Shown here in pieces: positions 1 to 10,010 of a DNA stretch of 64,000 nt. The stretch is from Eublepharis macularius (taxonomy: Eukaryota; Chordata; Lepidosauria; Squamata; Eublepharidae). The notes below the pieces were generated by a model, which was given only the letters and a program-made list of their open reading frames with translations, was not told the origin of the DNA and ran no database searches. Location: the NCBI RefSeq assembly GCF_028583425.1, contig NC_072801.1:18868001-18932000 (forward strand), read 5' to 3'. The position numbers and the translations under genes are program-made. Position 1 is the stretch's first letter, and each line of letters opens with the position of its first letter.

Positions 1-848
1 ACCATGTGGCTCACAAGTCAAATTTTAGATTCAAAGTTTAGATTTTGAGGAAGAGACCTTGTGATCACCTACTTGAGGAAGTGGTGGTCTCAAAAGGCAC
101 AGGAGACTAAAGTATAAGAGATAGTAAAATACTCTTTTCAAGATTATTCACTAAAATGTAAGACCTTAGTGATACGCAAAGAACTGAAACAAGATGAAAT
201 TCAACTTTGGACCATATGTAACTTAACTGAGGCCAAGGATTTCAGTAGTAAAGTATTTTGTCCCATCACCCACCCTCTCCCACACAATATACATTTCTGC
301 AGTGGCATTTCTGTTTGGATTTTGTTCTTTCTGAAGTTACTATGCACACTTTCCCCCCTTTTGTTACTGCTATTCATTTTTCTGGGCAATCTTCGGTTTT
401 CATGTAGAATACAATTTATAGCTGCACTACAGTGATTTTTAGCGTCCGTGGTGGTATTAATAAGTTGGGGGTGGCATTTCACAAGCAAAACTGTATCTTG
501 TCCGGTTCTCAGTTGGCTAGCTACTTCTAGTAACAATAAAGGAATTGCGCCACGTACTTGCGGTTTAGAGATTTGCTCATCGTACGAAAATCCCCTTTCT
601 GCAGAAAAATAACAGCATTCCAAACCAATCACTAGAGGTTATTTTGTCAAAGTCATTCTTGAATAATAAGGATGTCGGAAGTGCTCTGCTGGTTCAAAAG
701 CAGGTGCTTTGCAGGCAGCTTTTGCTGATCATCGGCCTGTGTTATGGTGTAATATTGCATAGTCTCCCCTTAAGAGGCTTGGAGAACTCTGCAGGCTGTT
801 ACATTCAGACTAGGTGCCACAGACATCTCTTCAGTATGAACAGCAAAG
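1..848. other. Upstream intergenic sequence, no feature recognised
   Basis: No repeat family, conserved coding frame or RNA gene is recognised here. The short open frames lack codon bias or any known motif. It lies 5' of the XYLT1 promoter. Confidence 0.5.
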
Positions 849-1325
849 TAAGAAGAACCCTGCCAGATTCGACTAAGGTCCATTTACTTCAGCACCTTGT
901 TTCCGGCCTATCAGATGCTTCCAGGGAGTCCCAGGGTATCACAGCCATCTCATTTTTTACCTCCTACCCCAGCCCAACTGATACTCAGAAGTATACACTT
1001 TGGAGCATGGAAATTCCATTGGCTGATTCTGCACACGTTGGATAATGCACTTTCAATGCACTTTATCAGTCGTTTGAGGTGGATTTTTTGTTCCGCACAC
1101 AAAAAAATCCGTTCCAAATTATCTATAAAAAGGATTGGAAGTGCATTATCCAACATGTGCGGAATCACTCATCGAGGCGAGTCCTATCCTTATCCTCCAT
1201 AAATTTGTTTAATCCCATTCTAAAGCCATCTATATCAAGAGCCACATCTTGTTTTGGCAAATTCCATAATTAATTACATGCTGTATAAAGTATTTTGTCT
1301 GTTTGACCTGACTCTACTGTACGGC
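849..1325 (-). repeat. Old interspersed repeat, split by a palindromic MITE
   Basis: The sequence follows a repeat common in squamate genomes that starts like AAGARCCCTGCYGGATC, continues with a GGTCCATYTAGTYCAGCA-type block and a CTCCATRAATTTGTYTAATC block. I know the pattern but cannot assign a certain family name (LINE- or SINE-derived). The two halves, 849-1020 and 1171-1325, are collinear and separated only by the 150 bp MITE. A piece of the same family lies at 33285-33355. The strand is a guess. Confidence 0.55.
1021..1170. mobile_element. Palindromic MITE inserted in an older repeat
   Basis: The ends are inverted repeats: TGATTCTGCACACGTTGG on the left matches the complement of CCAACATGTGCGGAATCA on the right. 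Both arms continue through GATAATGCACTT. The element is about 150 bp with no coding capacity. Its termini resemble those of the palindromes at 18644 and 57302 (GGCYGWWTC then CAC). The TSD is not clear. The split host repeat shows that this was the later insertion. Confidence 0.7.
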
Positions 1326-1902
1326 TTTTTTTCTTAAAGGAAATTACGCAACTGCCTAGTGGTTTGTGATTGTGCATGCATTGCTACTTCTATGCTGTTT
1401 GCTTGTGTTTGGGTGCAGATGCTTTGTTGCAAGGTGTTTCTTCATTGTGTCACTTTAAGAAGATTTTCCCCTAAACTAAAAAGTCCCCCAAGGTGCTCTG
1501 CCTTCTGATGGCTGGACCTACAAGGTGAGATGTTTTCAGTGGCTGTTGTGTCTAATTCGTCCTGTTTCACAACTTTTAGAACCGGAGAACAGTGACTAAA
1601 TAGCATGCCGGTTGGGAATAGTATGAAAGATCAAAGATCAGATGAGGCCAGCTCTTCAGAAAAAACATCATCCGTTTTTCAGCATAGTTTAGCATAAGCT
1701 CTGCCTGTGTGTTCTGGATTGGAGAGCAAGTTATGATCGAATCCTGCTTTTGATCAGCTGCTTTATTTTTCAGTCCAGATCACAGCTGACAAACATGCCT
1801 TGGCATGTTGTATGTCAAAGTTCCCCCAGGAAGGTTTGCAGCGGTGCTTCCAGATCATGACATCATCTCCCACCAGTGAATGGTTATGATGATAAATTCA
1901 CC
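1326..1902. other. Unassigned intergenic sequence
   Basis: No recognisable gene or repeat is seen. The right edge, 1892-1902 (ATAAATTCACC), is the left target-site copy of the neighbouring L1 insertion. Confidence 0.4.
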
Positions 1903-2268
1903 TAAAATGGAAATCACACACTGTACCGACAATTACCAGTTGGTATTCTAAAATATGGGACCATTTTTTATTTGAAAAAATCAATGATGGAATCTATCAA
2001 GCTGAAAATTTCCCCAAAACAACAAATTTTGTGGAAAAATGGTTCCCCTTTTTTGAATACATTTCTAAAGAAAATCTATATCCTCCCAATAAAATATACC
2101 AAACAATCCTGAATCGAGAATCCAAAATATATCAGATCATTCAACTTGAATTTGTCTTTCCATGTTTTACCTTTCTCGGTTATGCAGTTTTTAACAATTT
2201 ACCCATGTTGTATTTCATATTGTAAACAGTTTTGTTAATAATTGAAATAAAAATAATTTTTTAAAAAA
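1903..2268 (+). mobile_element. 5'-truncated L1 LINE, ORF2 C-terminus and 3' UTR
   Basis: Translation gives an L1 ORF2 C-terminal segment, FVEKWFPFFEYIS followed by a short tail, matching the W-x-PF-x-xYI motif near the end of vertebrate L1 ORF2. A 3' UTR with AATAAAAATAA and an A-rich tail follows. The insertion is flanked by an 11 bp direct repeat, ATAAATTCACC, at 1892-1902 and 2269-2279. That is the signature of target-primed reverse transcription. It is a dead 5' truncation. Confidence 0.82.
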
Positions 2269-2279
2269 ATAAATTCACC

Positions 2280-2416
2280 AGCTACATAGTGTATTCTAGG
2301 GGGATAATGCAAAATGGCACGGCACCTACGATTTTGGAAAGTACACGATAAGGGAACAGCCCAGCCAGAGCCTGGGACATACTGCCTTCAGTATTTCTAA
2401 TGCCAATAAAGGTAAC
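2280..2416 (+). repeat. Possible LINE (L2/CR1-like) 3' tail seeding a microsatellite
   Basis: The segment ends ATGCCAATAAAGGTAACTGA and runs directly into (TGAT)n. LINEs of the L2/CR1 group often end in an AATAAAGGT-like motif followed by short tandem repeats. Upstream sequence is too diverged to name, so this is a tentative call. Confidence 0.4.
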
Positions 2417-2460
<44 letters not shown>

Positions 2461-2512
2461 GGATGGATGGATGGATGGATGGATGGATGGATGGATGGAT
2501 GGATGGATTGCC
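2417..2512. repeat. Compound tetranucleotide microsatellite (GATT)n(GATG)n
   Basis: About eleven GATT units pass directly into about thirteen GATG units with almost no interruption. Any open frame across it reads as repeated INQS or MDGW and is not a protein. It sits at the end of a LINE-like tail, a usual birthplace for such arrays. Confidence 0.95.
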
Positions 2513-2639
2513 TTCAGTGGCTTGGTCAGACCCTATAGTCATCCATTCACTGATTCTCTCTCCACCATTTCCAACAAATGCCCAATGAATGCAAAGAAGA
2601 CAAACAGAAAGACCTTTATAGTTTCAACATATGAGACAG

Positions 2640-2768
2640 TCTTCTATCAAAACAGACTCAGGGTCCAGCCAGCTCAACACTGTCTACAACTGGCAGCAGC
2701 TCTCCAGGTTTTCATGCAAAGAAAGGTCCTCTCTGGAATCGAACCTGGGATTTCCACTGAGCCATAGG
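2640..2768 (-). repeat. Sauria-type tRNA-derived SINE, antisense
   Basis: Reading the - strand gives the usual order: CAGTGGAAATCCCAGGTTCG (box-B-like) then the middle CTGGAGAGCTGCTGCCAG block and a GTGTTGAGCTGGCTGGACC tail. The tRNA head is partly degraded. The family is a squamate tRNA-derived SINE mobilised by BovB-type LINEs. Confidence 0.75.
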
Positions 2769-2897
2769 ATCTCCCCCTCACCCGACTTCTCTATTATCCT
2801 TTGAGATATAGTCTTGATGCTTGCAGAAATCTGACCATTTCTATAATTGGGAAAGGAAGAAAAAATTAGCAGTACATACATTAGAATTTGCCTGAAG

Positions 2898-3515
2898 AAT
2901 TATACACAGGTGGTACCTAACACCCAAAAAAATCTTAATTTCCTCTTCAGCATCACCCTCTTGTTGGAAGAAATGCAATAATGAGGGTAATTTTGCTCAC
3001 TGTTGGTGGGAATGTCCCTTGATATCTCAATTTTGGTCAGAAATACTAAATATTATTAAGGAAATAACAGGGTACAGTGTCCCTATGTCACCAAAAGTAA
3101 TCTTCTTGGGACTGTGGGATCAGACATCAATCCCAAACGTTAAAAGAGACCTTATCAACTCTCTCCTGGTGGCAGCTAGGAGTGCAATAGCAACCAAATG
3201 GAAAGACCAATCTCCACCTACTACAGAACTTTGGTTTGCAAACATCTGGAACCATTTAATAATGGGAAAAGTAACTGACAATCTACATCAGACGGAATAC
3301 CAATCTTCGGGATCAAACTTCTGGGAAAAATGGATCCCATTTTACGAATACATAGAAGCAAGAGATCTGCAACCTCCCTTTTCACACCAGTCATTGTTGA
3401 TGTATTAAAGTTGAAGCACTGTGTTAATATTTGTAAATGCAATGTATTATATTGGTTTGTTGTTTGATTATTGTTACAGTTCTAAAATTCAATAAAAAAG
3501 TATTTTTTTAAAAAA
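2898..3515 (+). mobile_element. 5'-truncated L1 LINE with 15 bp TSD
   Basis: The frame from 2903 onward gives RWYLTPKK, then WWECPLISQFWSEIL, then NFWEKWIPFYEYIEA: the C-terminal part of L1 ORF2, with the frame open to a stop near 3408. A 3' UTR with AATAAA near 3490 and an A-rich tail follow. The 15 bp direct repeat AGAATTTGCCTGAAG at 2883-2897 and 3516-3530 marks the insertion. Only about 0.6 kb of a roughly 6 kb element is present. Confidence 0.9.
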
Positions 3516-3530
3516 AGAATTTGCCTGAAG

Positions 3531-4656
3531 GTATTAGGAAGAGAATTTCTCTCATATATTAGTATCTTCTGTGATGCCCATATGTGCAGATGAATAATAG
3601 CTTTGGTGGTATGCTTCCAAACATCTGTGTGGCTGGCTGTCTCTTGTTGTGAAGGCCATTCCCTCTGCCCTCCAACCAAACAGTGGTTTGTACTCTTAAC
3701 CGTCTATGAAAAGCGACCCTTTGCGAAGAGCAGGTGGTGGCCTTCTGCATCTCTGAAATACCTGCTCAACCTATACATGTGTATAGTGAGGCAGGCTAAA
3801 GAAGGAGCAAGAGCATGTACAGAACGATCTACAAGCCAGGAGTCAGCCCAGCTTTTCTGCCAAGAATAAGCACACAGCTTCACTCTATGAATCAAAGATA
3901 CATTTTCTCTGGATCCAACTCTACAATTCACTGGCTCAAAAACTCCCAGACTGATTATTCAATGAAATGATATCGCTTGTTTTAATTTTTTTTAAAATAA
4001 TCCATTTCTGCTGGGAATGTCATCCTGAAAATCTTGCAATATGTTAAAAATAATTATTGGAGTAAAGGCATTCTTGCAAGTATCATCACAGCTCTGCACA
4101 TCTGGGAAAATCTAGCAAAGCAAACACGCTTGTGTTTTCTTTTTCCTTTTTAAGATTCTTTAGAGAGTCTCAATTTAGAGACACTTTTTTTAACCCAACC
4201 AAATAAAACGTTATCATCTTGTACTCTTAGTTTGTACTGCAAAAATGTCCCTTATCTACTATTCTTTCTTGTTATTTGGAACCCGCACATAGCAGCAACA
4301 TCCCAATTAATTTGTACACTACTTCTTAATTATGAAGTTATTGGGGCAGATTCTCAGCTGTGTAATAGACTGCTAGAGATAAGCCAGTCTATGCCGGAAG
4401 AGAGCCAATAGCATTCGCTTTTCCCAGTAATGTGCAGTATGCTTTTTTTATACACACATGCACACACACTTACTTAAATTAGTTGTTAGATAGGAGATGG
4501 ATATAGCATGCTATCTATAGCATGTTATTAACTGTACATCCCTTAGCGATAGCAGTACATGAAATACCAGGCTGTACACTGCAGGAAGCCTTAGTGCTCA
4601 TGTGCCCAGATTTATGAGCATGGCTGCTAGAGAAGAGATGCATTAGTTCCCCTGCA
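3531..4656. other. Unassigned upstream sequence
   Basis: I recognise no repeat family or exon over 1.1 kb. Short CA-rich and A/T-rich tracts occur around 4450. Distal promoter or enhancer activity for XYLT1 is possible but nothing in the sequence shows it. Confidence 0.4.
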
Positions 4657-4862
4657 AATAAATTTATGTATTAATTTACCTCACTCATACCCTTATTTTC
4701 TCTCCAATGGGGACCCAGAACAGCTTATCTCGTTCCCCTCTCCTCCATTTCATCCTCACAACAGCCCTGTGAGGTAGGTTGGGCTGACAGTTTGTCGCTA
4801 GCCCAAGGTCACCCAGCGAGCTTCCACGGCAGACCGGGGATCCAAAACCTGGGTCTCCCGGA
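4657..4862 (-). repeat. MIR-like CORE-SINE, antisense, near full length
   Basis: On the - strand the order is the tRNA-like box B (TTTTGGATCCCCGG), the CORE block with CTGGGTGACCTTGGGCTAGC, then CCTACCTCACAGGGCTGTTG TGAGGATGA-like sequence, and a 3' end with GGGTCCCCATTGG. All parts match the second common tRNA/CORE SINE type in this window. It directly precedes a sense-strand Sauria SINE. Confidence 0.85.
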
Positions 4863-4863
4863 T

Positions 4864-5025
4864 TGCCATGGCTCAGTGGAGGAGCGTTTGCTTGGCATGC
4901 AGAAGGTCTCACGTTCAATCCCCGGCACCCTCCGTTAAAAGGTCCAGGCGACAGGCGGTGTGAAAAGCCTCCGCTTGAGACGGGGAGAGCTGCTGCCAGG
5001 CCTGAACCTGAGGCGCCGCCGGTCC
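4864..5025 (+). repeat. Sauria-type SINE at the edge of the XYLT1 CpG island
   Basis: Box A is seen as ATGGCTCAGTGGAGGAGC and box B as ACGTTCAATCCCC, preceded by GCATGCAGAAGGTC. The middle section has GAAAAGCCTCCGCTTGAGAC and GGAGAGCTGCTGCCAG. The 3' part fades into GC-rich promoter sequence. Conversion of several positions to CpG suggests that it now evolves with the island. Confidence 0.85.
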
Positions 5026-5647
5026 GATTCGCGTGTCCAGCCCTTGTGTTTGGAAATGGGAGCTGAAGCCCCGCGCCCGGGCTGCTCTCCACCGGCGGCT
5101 CTTCCCCGCTCGGGCTGTGGGCGCGGATCTCGCCAGGCCGCTGGTTTCGACCCAAGCGCGCGTCCGCCTGACCGGAACGAAGGGGCCGCCCAATTCTCCC
5201 GCGGCATCTTCAGCCCCCGGCAGGTGCAGGGAGGGGGGGGGTGGAACCACAAGCGCCTCGGCCGCTCCGGCCGAGATCCCGCGGCTGCAGTCCGAAGCGG
5301 GCGCTGCCTGGGCGCGTCTCCTCGAAAGGCGGCCGCGCGGGGTCCCCGAGGGCGCGGGCACTGCGGGACTCCGCCAGGGTGGGCAGCGGCTCCCCGTTCG
5401 CGCAGACCCCGGCCAGGAGCCGGCGCCACGCCTCGCGGCCGGGCCGCCCTGCCCTGCCCTGCCCTGCCCGCGGACGCCCCGCCCCGCCCCGCCCCTCGGC
5501 GCGCCGGGAGTGGGGGTCGCCGCCGCCGCCAGGCCGCCTCCGCCCGCCCTCCACGCCGCGCCGCGCCTGGCTGGCCTCCGCCTCCTGCTCGGCCGCCCGC
5601 CTCCTCCTGCTGACGTCTCGCCCGTCTGAAAAACTCCGGGCGGCAGC

Positions 5648-5662
5648 GGCGGCGGCGGCGGC
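5648..5662 (+). repeat. XYLT1: GGC triplet repeat in XYLT1 5' leader
   Basis: Five uninterrupted GGC units follow GGCAGC, about 46 bp before the start codon. In human XYLT1 a GGC tract in the same promoter/5' leader is the site of expansion and methylation in Baratela-Scott syndrome (established knowledge). Here the tract is short. Confidence 0.85.
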
Positions 5663-5708
5663 TGGGCTGGCGAGCGGCGGAGCGGGCGGGCGGCCGGAGC
5701 GGGCGAAG

Positions 5709-5969
5709 ATGGTGGCGGCAGCGGCGGCGGCGCCGGCCCCGTGCGCTCGCAGGCTGGCCCGGCGCTCGCACTCGGCGCTGCTGCTGGCGCTCAGCGTGCT
5801 GCTGGTGCAGACGCTGGTGGTGTGGAATTTCAGCAGCCTCGACTCCGGCGAGGAGCAGCCGCGGGCGGGCGGCGGGGGCCGCGAGAAGCGCGACCTGGGC
5901 AGCAGCCGCCACGGCCCCCGGGCGCGCCCGCCCCGCAGAGGACCGGCGCCGGCGGCCGGCCGGCAGATG
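5709..5969 (+). CDS. XYLT1: XYLT1 exon 1 coding part (xylosyltransferase 1 N-terminus)
   Basis: Xylosyltransferase 1 transfers xylose from UDP-xylose to serines of proteoglycan core proteins in the Golgi, the first step in chondroitin and heparan sulfate assembly. The 87 residues start [20 protein letters not shown], then a type II signal anchor at about residues 22-39 ([18 protein letters not shown]), then NFSSLDSG and a Gly/Arg/Pro-rich stem. The [15 protein letters not shown] and [13 protein letters not shown] blocks match mammalian XYLT1 and differ from XYLT2 (which has VVWSFSGL). The alanine run at residues 3-8 is encoded by a GCN repeat and is longer than in human. N40-F-S is a potential glycosylation sequon. 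The ATG at 5709 is the conserved start; upstream in-frame sequence lacks homology. The exon ends in phase 0 at a strong donor. The catalytic domain lies on later exons outside the window. Confidence 0.95.
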
Positions 5970-5975
5970 GTAAGG
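5970..5975 (+). other. XYLT1: Splice donor of XYLT1 exon 1
   Basis: GTAAGG follows the codons for GRQM. It is a close match to the GTRAGT donor and leaves the exon at 261 coding bases, phase 0. Reading through would give a low-complexity tail encoded by the CpG island. Confidence 0.85.
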
Positions 5976-7611
5976 CCGGGGAGGCTCGCCGAGGGGCTGG
6001 GGGCGAAGCGGCGGCGGCGGGGCGAAGCGGCGCTCCGGGCTGGCTGGCAGGGGCCGGCCGCGGCTCGCTTGTGGGGAGGCAGGCAGAGGCTGGCGCCGCC
6101 GGCTCCCTCCGAGGATCGCGCCTGCCTCCTCGGCGTAAGCCTGGCTGCGCTCGGCGCTCGCCTGCATTTGAATGGGAGCGCCCGGGGAGGCGTTGCTGCC
6201 CAGCCCGGCGGCCAGGAACCCGAAGGGGTCTTCCACGGCTCCCCGGAGCAGCCCGATCCTGTGCATGTTTACTCGCAAGTAAGTCCCCCCTCCGAGTCCA
6301 GGGCGCGCGTGTCGGCCTCGCCTCGGCCGGGCTTCCTCGGAACTCCCCGCCCGGTGGAACGGAGGCTTGATCTCATCGTGGCGAAAGCGGAGGAATTTGC
6401 CCGGGCGCGAAGGAGGTCGCCGAAGGCTTGCTTGTGAGCAGGTCGCTGGTGTTGCGAAGAGGGCCAGCAGCACCAGCCGGAGGGGCTTGGGCTGGCAGAG
6501 GGGGGTGGGCTGTGGGGTTCGAGAGCGAAGGGAAGCGGTGGCTTTTAAAGTTTTTTTTAAAGTGCACAGATAGAGCTCTGTGTTGTTTTGAAGTTTCATC
6601 TTATATCTGTTGTAAAGAATCGCCAAGAAAAGATAGACACTTTGGGCCCAACGGTGAAATGGGAGTTCCAAGAGGGTAACTCTGGACCTGGCCTCCGGTC
6701 CTCAGAAGCAAGACCAGGGCGGCACCGCTTGGAGGCATTTTCATTTCCCTGCTTGAAAATAGCACCCCCCCCCAAGAGCTTTAAGCCCAGAGAAAAAAGA
6801 CAAGCCCAATGTGGCTACCCGTCTCTTTCCCTTAAAGTGGGTAAGAAGGCGCCTTTCTGATTTGAGAACCATGCAAACCTTTTGCATCAACTCGGGTGCT
6901 GGGTGTGATTTCGGCCCTTTGCAGGGGCTCTTCCGGCTGTCCAGTGTTCCAGGGGAGTTTGTGAAATCATGCCTTGCTTGAGTGCGCGTTTAGCTTTTTT
7001 CTCCGGTTGTTGTGGTGATGTGTCAGGCAGGTGATGGGCAGAGATTGTCTGCTTTAAAAGGCACTCTGGAGATGTTGCAAGACGGTTTATTCTCTTTTTA
7101 AAAACTGAAGTAGGAAGGGTTTATTACTCAAGTCAGGGTTTATTACTTAACAGAGAGGTTTCTGTAGAAGGTACATCTGGTTCTCTGTCTGTTATCTCCT
7201 CTGTGTTTAGTTGGTTTTGCTTTTTGATGCTGTTCTGCTTGCTGTGCGCGAAGGTGGTGTTATGTCTCTTCTTGCAATACTGGGAATTGTGGGTCGACAA
7301 GATCTCCAGAGAGATGAACCACAAATCTAAAGATCCCCCCCCCCCCGCACACACACTTCCCTTTTTAAATGGTGGTTATAGATTTGGAAACTGGTGTCCT
7401 AGGAGCACTGGAAAAGAGGGTGCTTCAGTTGAGCAAAAGCGCTGAACCGATCCAACTTAAAAAGTCATGTTTTGGAATATGCACAGCGATAGGATGTCTC
7501 TGGTTACAAACGGAGAACATTTTCCTTAGCTCTGAGCAAACACTGTCTGTTGATGCATGTTTGGGATTTGAGGAGTGAGTCTCCAGGTCAGTCCCGGATT
7601 GTGCTCTAATC
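5976..7611 (+). other. XYLT1: Start of XYLT1 intron 1, GC-rich then unassigned
   Basis: CpG-rich sequence continues to about 6480, then composition falls to genomic background. Poly-C tracts occur near 6764 and 7336. No recognisable repeat or exon is seen. Early-intron enhancer function is possible but not shown. Confidence 0.5.
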
Positions 7612-8056
7612 CAAGGGTCCCCAATCTTTTTGAGCCTGTGGGCTCCTTCAAAATTCTGTCACAGGGCGGTGGACGCGACCACAAAATGGCTAATGCAGGA
7701 CCAACCACAAAATGCCAAGGTTATTCATAATCCTAATAGTAGCTCTTCAACATTTCAAAAAGAAGCTTTACTTAACAGGATGCTTCTAAAGGAACGTATT
7801 GATTAAAAGTATTTTTCTTGCTTACTCGCAGCATTTATGCACTGAAGATTCTTCTGGTGTGGCGGCAGCAGCTGCTGCTGAAGCGATTTTTTAAAAAATG
7901 GTCAAAGTCAGTCGGATCACCAAAGACCATTCAGAAGCCTTGCTGGGCAAAAGCCCACCTGGCTCTGCCCATTTTTTCAAAACACTTGACGGACACTGGA
8001 GAAGGCATTGTCAGGTGCCACGGTGGCACTTTCGGACACCACGTTGGGGTTCCCTG
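7612..8056. mobile_element. Non-autonomous hAT element
   Basis: The left end CAAGGGTCCCCAATCTTTTT pairs with the right end TTGGGGTTCCCTG as inverted termini typical of hAT elements. Flanking 8 bp sites CTCTAATC (7604-7611) and TACTAATC (8057-8064) agree at 6 of 8 positions. About 445 bp, no transposase frame. Confidence 0.75.
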
Positions 8057-8494
8057 TACTAATCAGATTGCTCTTCCCTTTGCCTCGGTGCTTTTGGGGA
8101 AATGTTCCTCTCTTGTGCAAAGTTGGTGCTTGCGTCTCTTGCTGCGTGGTGTAGAGACCAGCAGTGCAGCTGGATTTTCCACTTTGCTGGCCATGCCCCT
8201 TGTAGTCTTGCTTCTCCCTGGCAGTGTTCTGGGGGAAAGGATAGTACAAACCAAGAGAGGAGAATGCTAGACGCTGAAGAAATGTAATAGCCTGGTTCTG
8301 GTTCCTGCTTGCATTACAATCAGACGGCCTTCCTGGCTTAATTTGTAAGATTTGCTCAGCGAGGTCTATGTTCTGGAAGCTGCTTGAAATCCCAGCTGTG
8401 GGCTGACGGGTCGAAGTTATTCAGTGGGGAAGGAAATGCATTCCATGCATGATCAAAGTCTGTATTCTTATTACTTCATATGCTTTCCAGCATA

Positions 8495-8695
8495 AGCTGT
8501 TGGAAATGGGCTCGGGGTCAAGTGTATGCTTTATATGCTGCAGCCGAACTATTCAATCCCAACCATTTCCAGTTAAAAGATCCTGGGTAGCAGGTGTTGG
8601 GGACGTCCTCGAGACCCCGTACAACCAATGCTGGCCGGAGAGGGTAATACTGAACTGGATGGACCAACTTTGTATAAGATGACTTCTTATATTAG
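8495..8695 (+). repeat. Sauria-type SINE, diverged
   Basis: The tRNA head is worn (ATTCAATCCCAACC box-B-like). The 3' section is clear: AATACTGAACTGGATGGACC followed by AACTTTGTATAAGATGACTTC, which is the expected SINE tail. Confidence 0.75.
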
Positions 8696-8699
8696 ACAT

Positions 8700-9819
8700 T
8701 TATTAGACCATGGGGATGTTCCATCTATCATCCTTCAAGGGGATATTTCTTATTCTGGAAATATTTAGCTTAGCCTCACCGCTTTGGACAGGAAAGAATT
8801 CCTGCCGGCTTGAAGGAACAGGCACTTTAAGAAGGCCCAAACTGATTGGGATCGTCAAAATCTTGTGGCCCGGCGAATCTTCTGTGCCCTTCTTAATAGC
8901 CTGCCGTGCCTCTGTGTTTGGTGCCATTTCCCTTTGTTGTGCGTTGAACCGTTAAGACTGAAAATGTGTGCGGGGATTGAATCCCGGCTCCTGTCATACC
9001 CTGGCTGTCATGCAGGGCTGATTTGAGCTGGGGAGAGGCAAGGTCTCCTATGACATGTTTTTGGTGCAATGATCTGTACAAATCATGATGTATGTTAATT
9101 TAACGCGGAACACTTATTTTTCAGTGCTGTCTTCCATTAGTGCCGATGAGCAGTTGCCCACCCGTCATTAATCTGTCTTCCAACTTGCATTTGGCCACCA
9201 GAGCCTCTGGTTTCCTGTTGAACGTCTCTTCAGCTGTCGGCATCTCTCTCCTTCGAAACAGGACGATTCTGTGCATGTTTGTTCACGCGCAAGCCCTTTG
9301 CCACTGGATTTAGCCCAGGCTGGCTTTCCAGCATAACAGCCTGTAGCTCTTGCTCCCCCCCACCCCACCGCTTTCTATCTGTCTCCCTTTCTGTCCTGGC
9401 TCTTCTACTCCGGAGCTGTTTGGCACCAGAGCAAAGCTTTCAGAGCTGAGGGGACAGGAGAGAACTAAAGTAATGCGGCTACAGGAGGCGTTGCTTTTCT
9501 CTGCTGGGTTGGTGTGCCACTGACTTCCGTAGAATCCTCCTCCCTAAGGAAAGTGAACTATCAGCAGGGGAGCTAGTTAGAAAATGGCAACAAAGGAACA
9601 CACTTTAATGGGATTGTCTATTATTAGTAGTCCTCTTTCGAGACTTAATTATTTTGGAATGCACCAGTTGTCGAATCGTTGAAATTTCCCCACATGTCTA
9701 GGGTGTTTTTCCTATTGGAGTGTTTGCATAAGCCTTTAGACACGTGTGTGTGTGTATGCATGGCATGCAAAAAAAATCATAGTGCTAACATTTCTGTACA
9801 CAGCTATACCTTGACAGGC
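8700..9819 (+). other. Unassigned intron sequence
   Basis: No family or exon is recognised. A short GT run occurs near 9743-9754. Confidence 0.35.
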
Positions 9820-9824
9820 AGAAC

Positions 9825-10010
9825 AAGATTCGAGTCCAGTAGGACCTTAAAGATCAACGAGATTTCCAGGGAATAAGCTTTTGAGAGTCGGAGTTCCCTT
9901 TGTCAGATACAAGTAGGAAACGATACCTTTATTAATCTGAGGAAGAGAGGATTAACCCTGGAAAAACTGTACCTTGTTGATCCTTAAGGTGCTACTGGAC
10001 GCAAATGTGC
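9825..10010. mobile_element. Foldback repeat, same family as 50089-50284
   Basis: The left arm GAGTCCAGTAGGACCTTAAA faces a right arm TTAAGGTGCTACTGGAC. Between them are AATAAGCTTTTGAGAGTC and a TTTGTCAGATAC segment. The arrangement is the same inverted one seen at 44683 and 50089, but more diverged. Confidence 0.7.

Larger units (their letters stand above)
5030..6480 (+). promoter_or_regulatory. XYLT1: XYLT1 promoter CpG island
   Basis: This stretch of roughly 1.4 kb has very high G+C and frequent CpG, unlike its surroundings, and contains exon 1. Visible sites are overlapping GC boxes made of four GCCCC units (5476-5495), four GCCCT units (5446-5465), a CRE-like TGACGTCT (5611-5618) and GGC units (5648-5662). 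No TATA box is apparent, as expected for a CpG-island promoter. The transcription start is not determined by sequence alone; the sites suggest it lies about 100-250 bp before the ATG. Confidence 0.85.

Noticed and set aside
2282-2542. Protein with INQS or MDGW repeats
   Set aside because: Translation of the tetranucleotide microsatellite.
4864-4935. tRNA gene
   Set aside because: Box A and box B are SINE-type, and the cloverleaf arms and 3' end are missing; a SINE body follows.
5241-6437. 398-codon + strand frame containing the XYLT1 start
   Set aside because: Only 5709-5969 resembles XYLT1. Upstream is 5' leader and downstream is intron past a strong GTAAGG donor.
4935-6671. 578-codon open frame on the - strand over the CpG island
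   Set aside because: It is Arg/Pro/Ala/Gly low complexity caused by high G+C, spans exon 1 antisense and a SINE, and has no domain.
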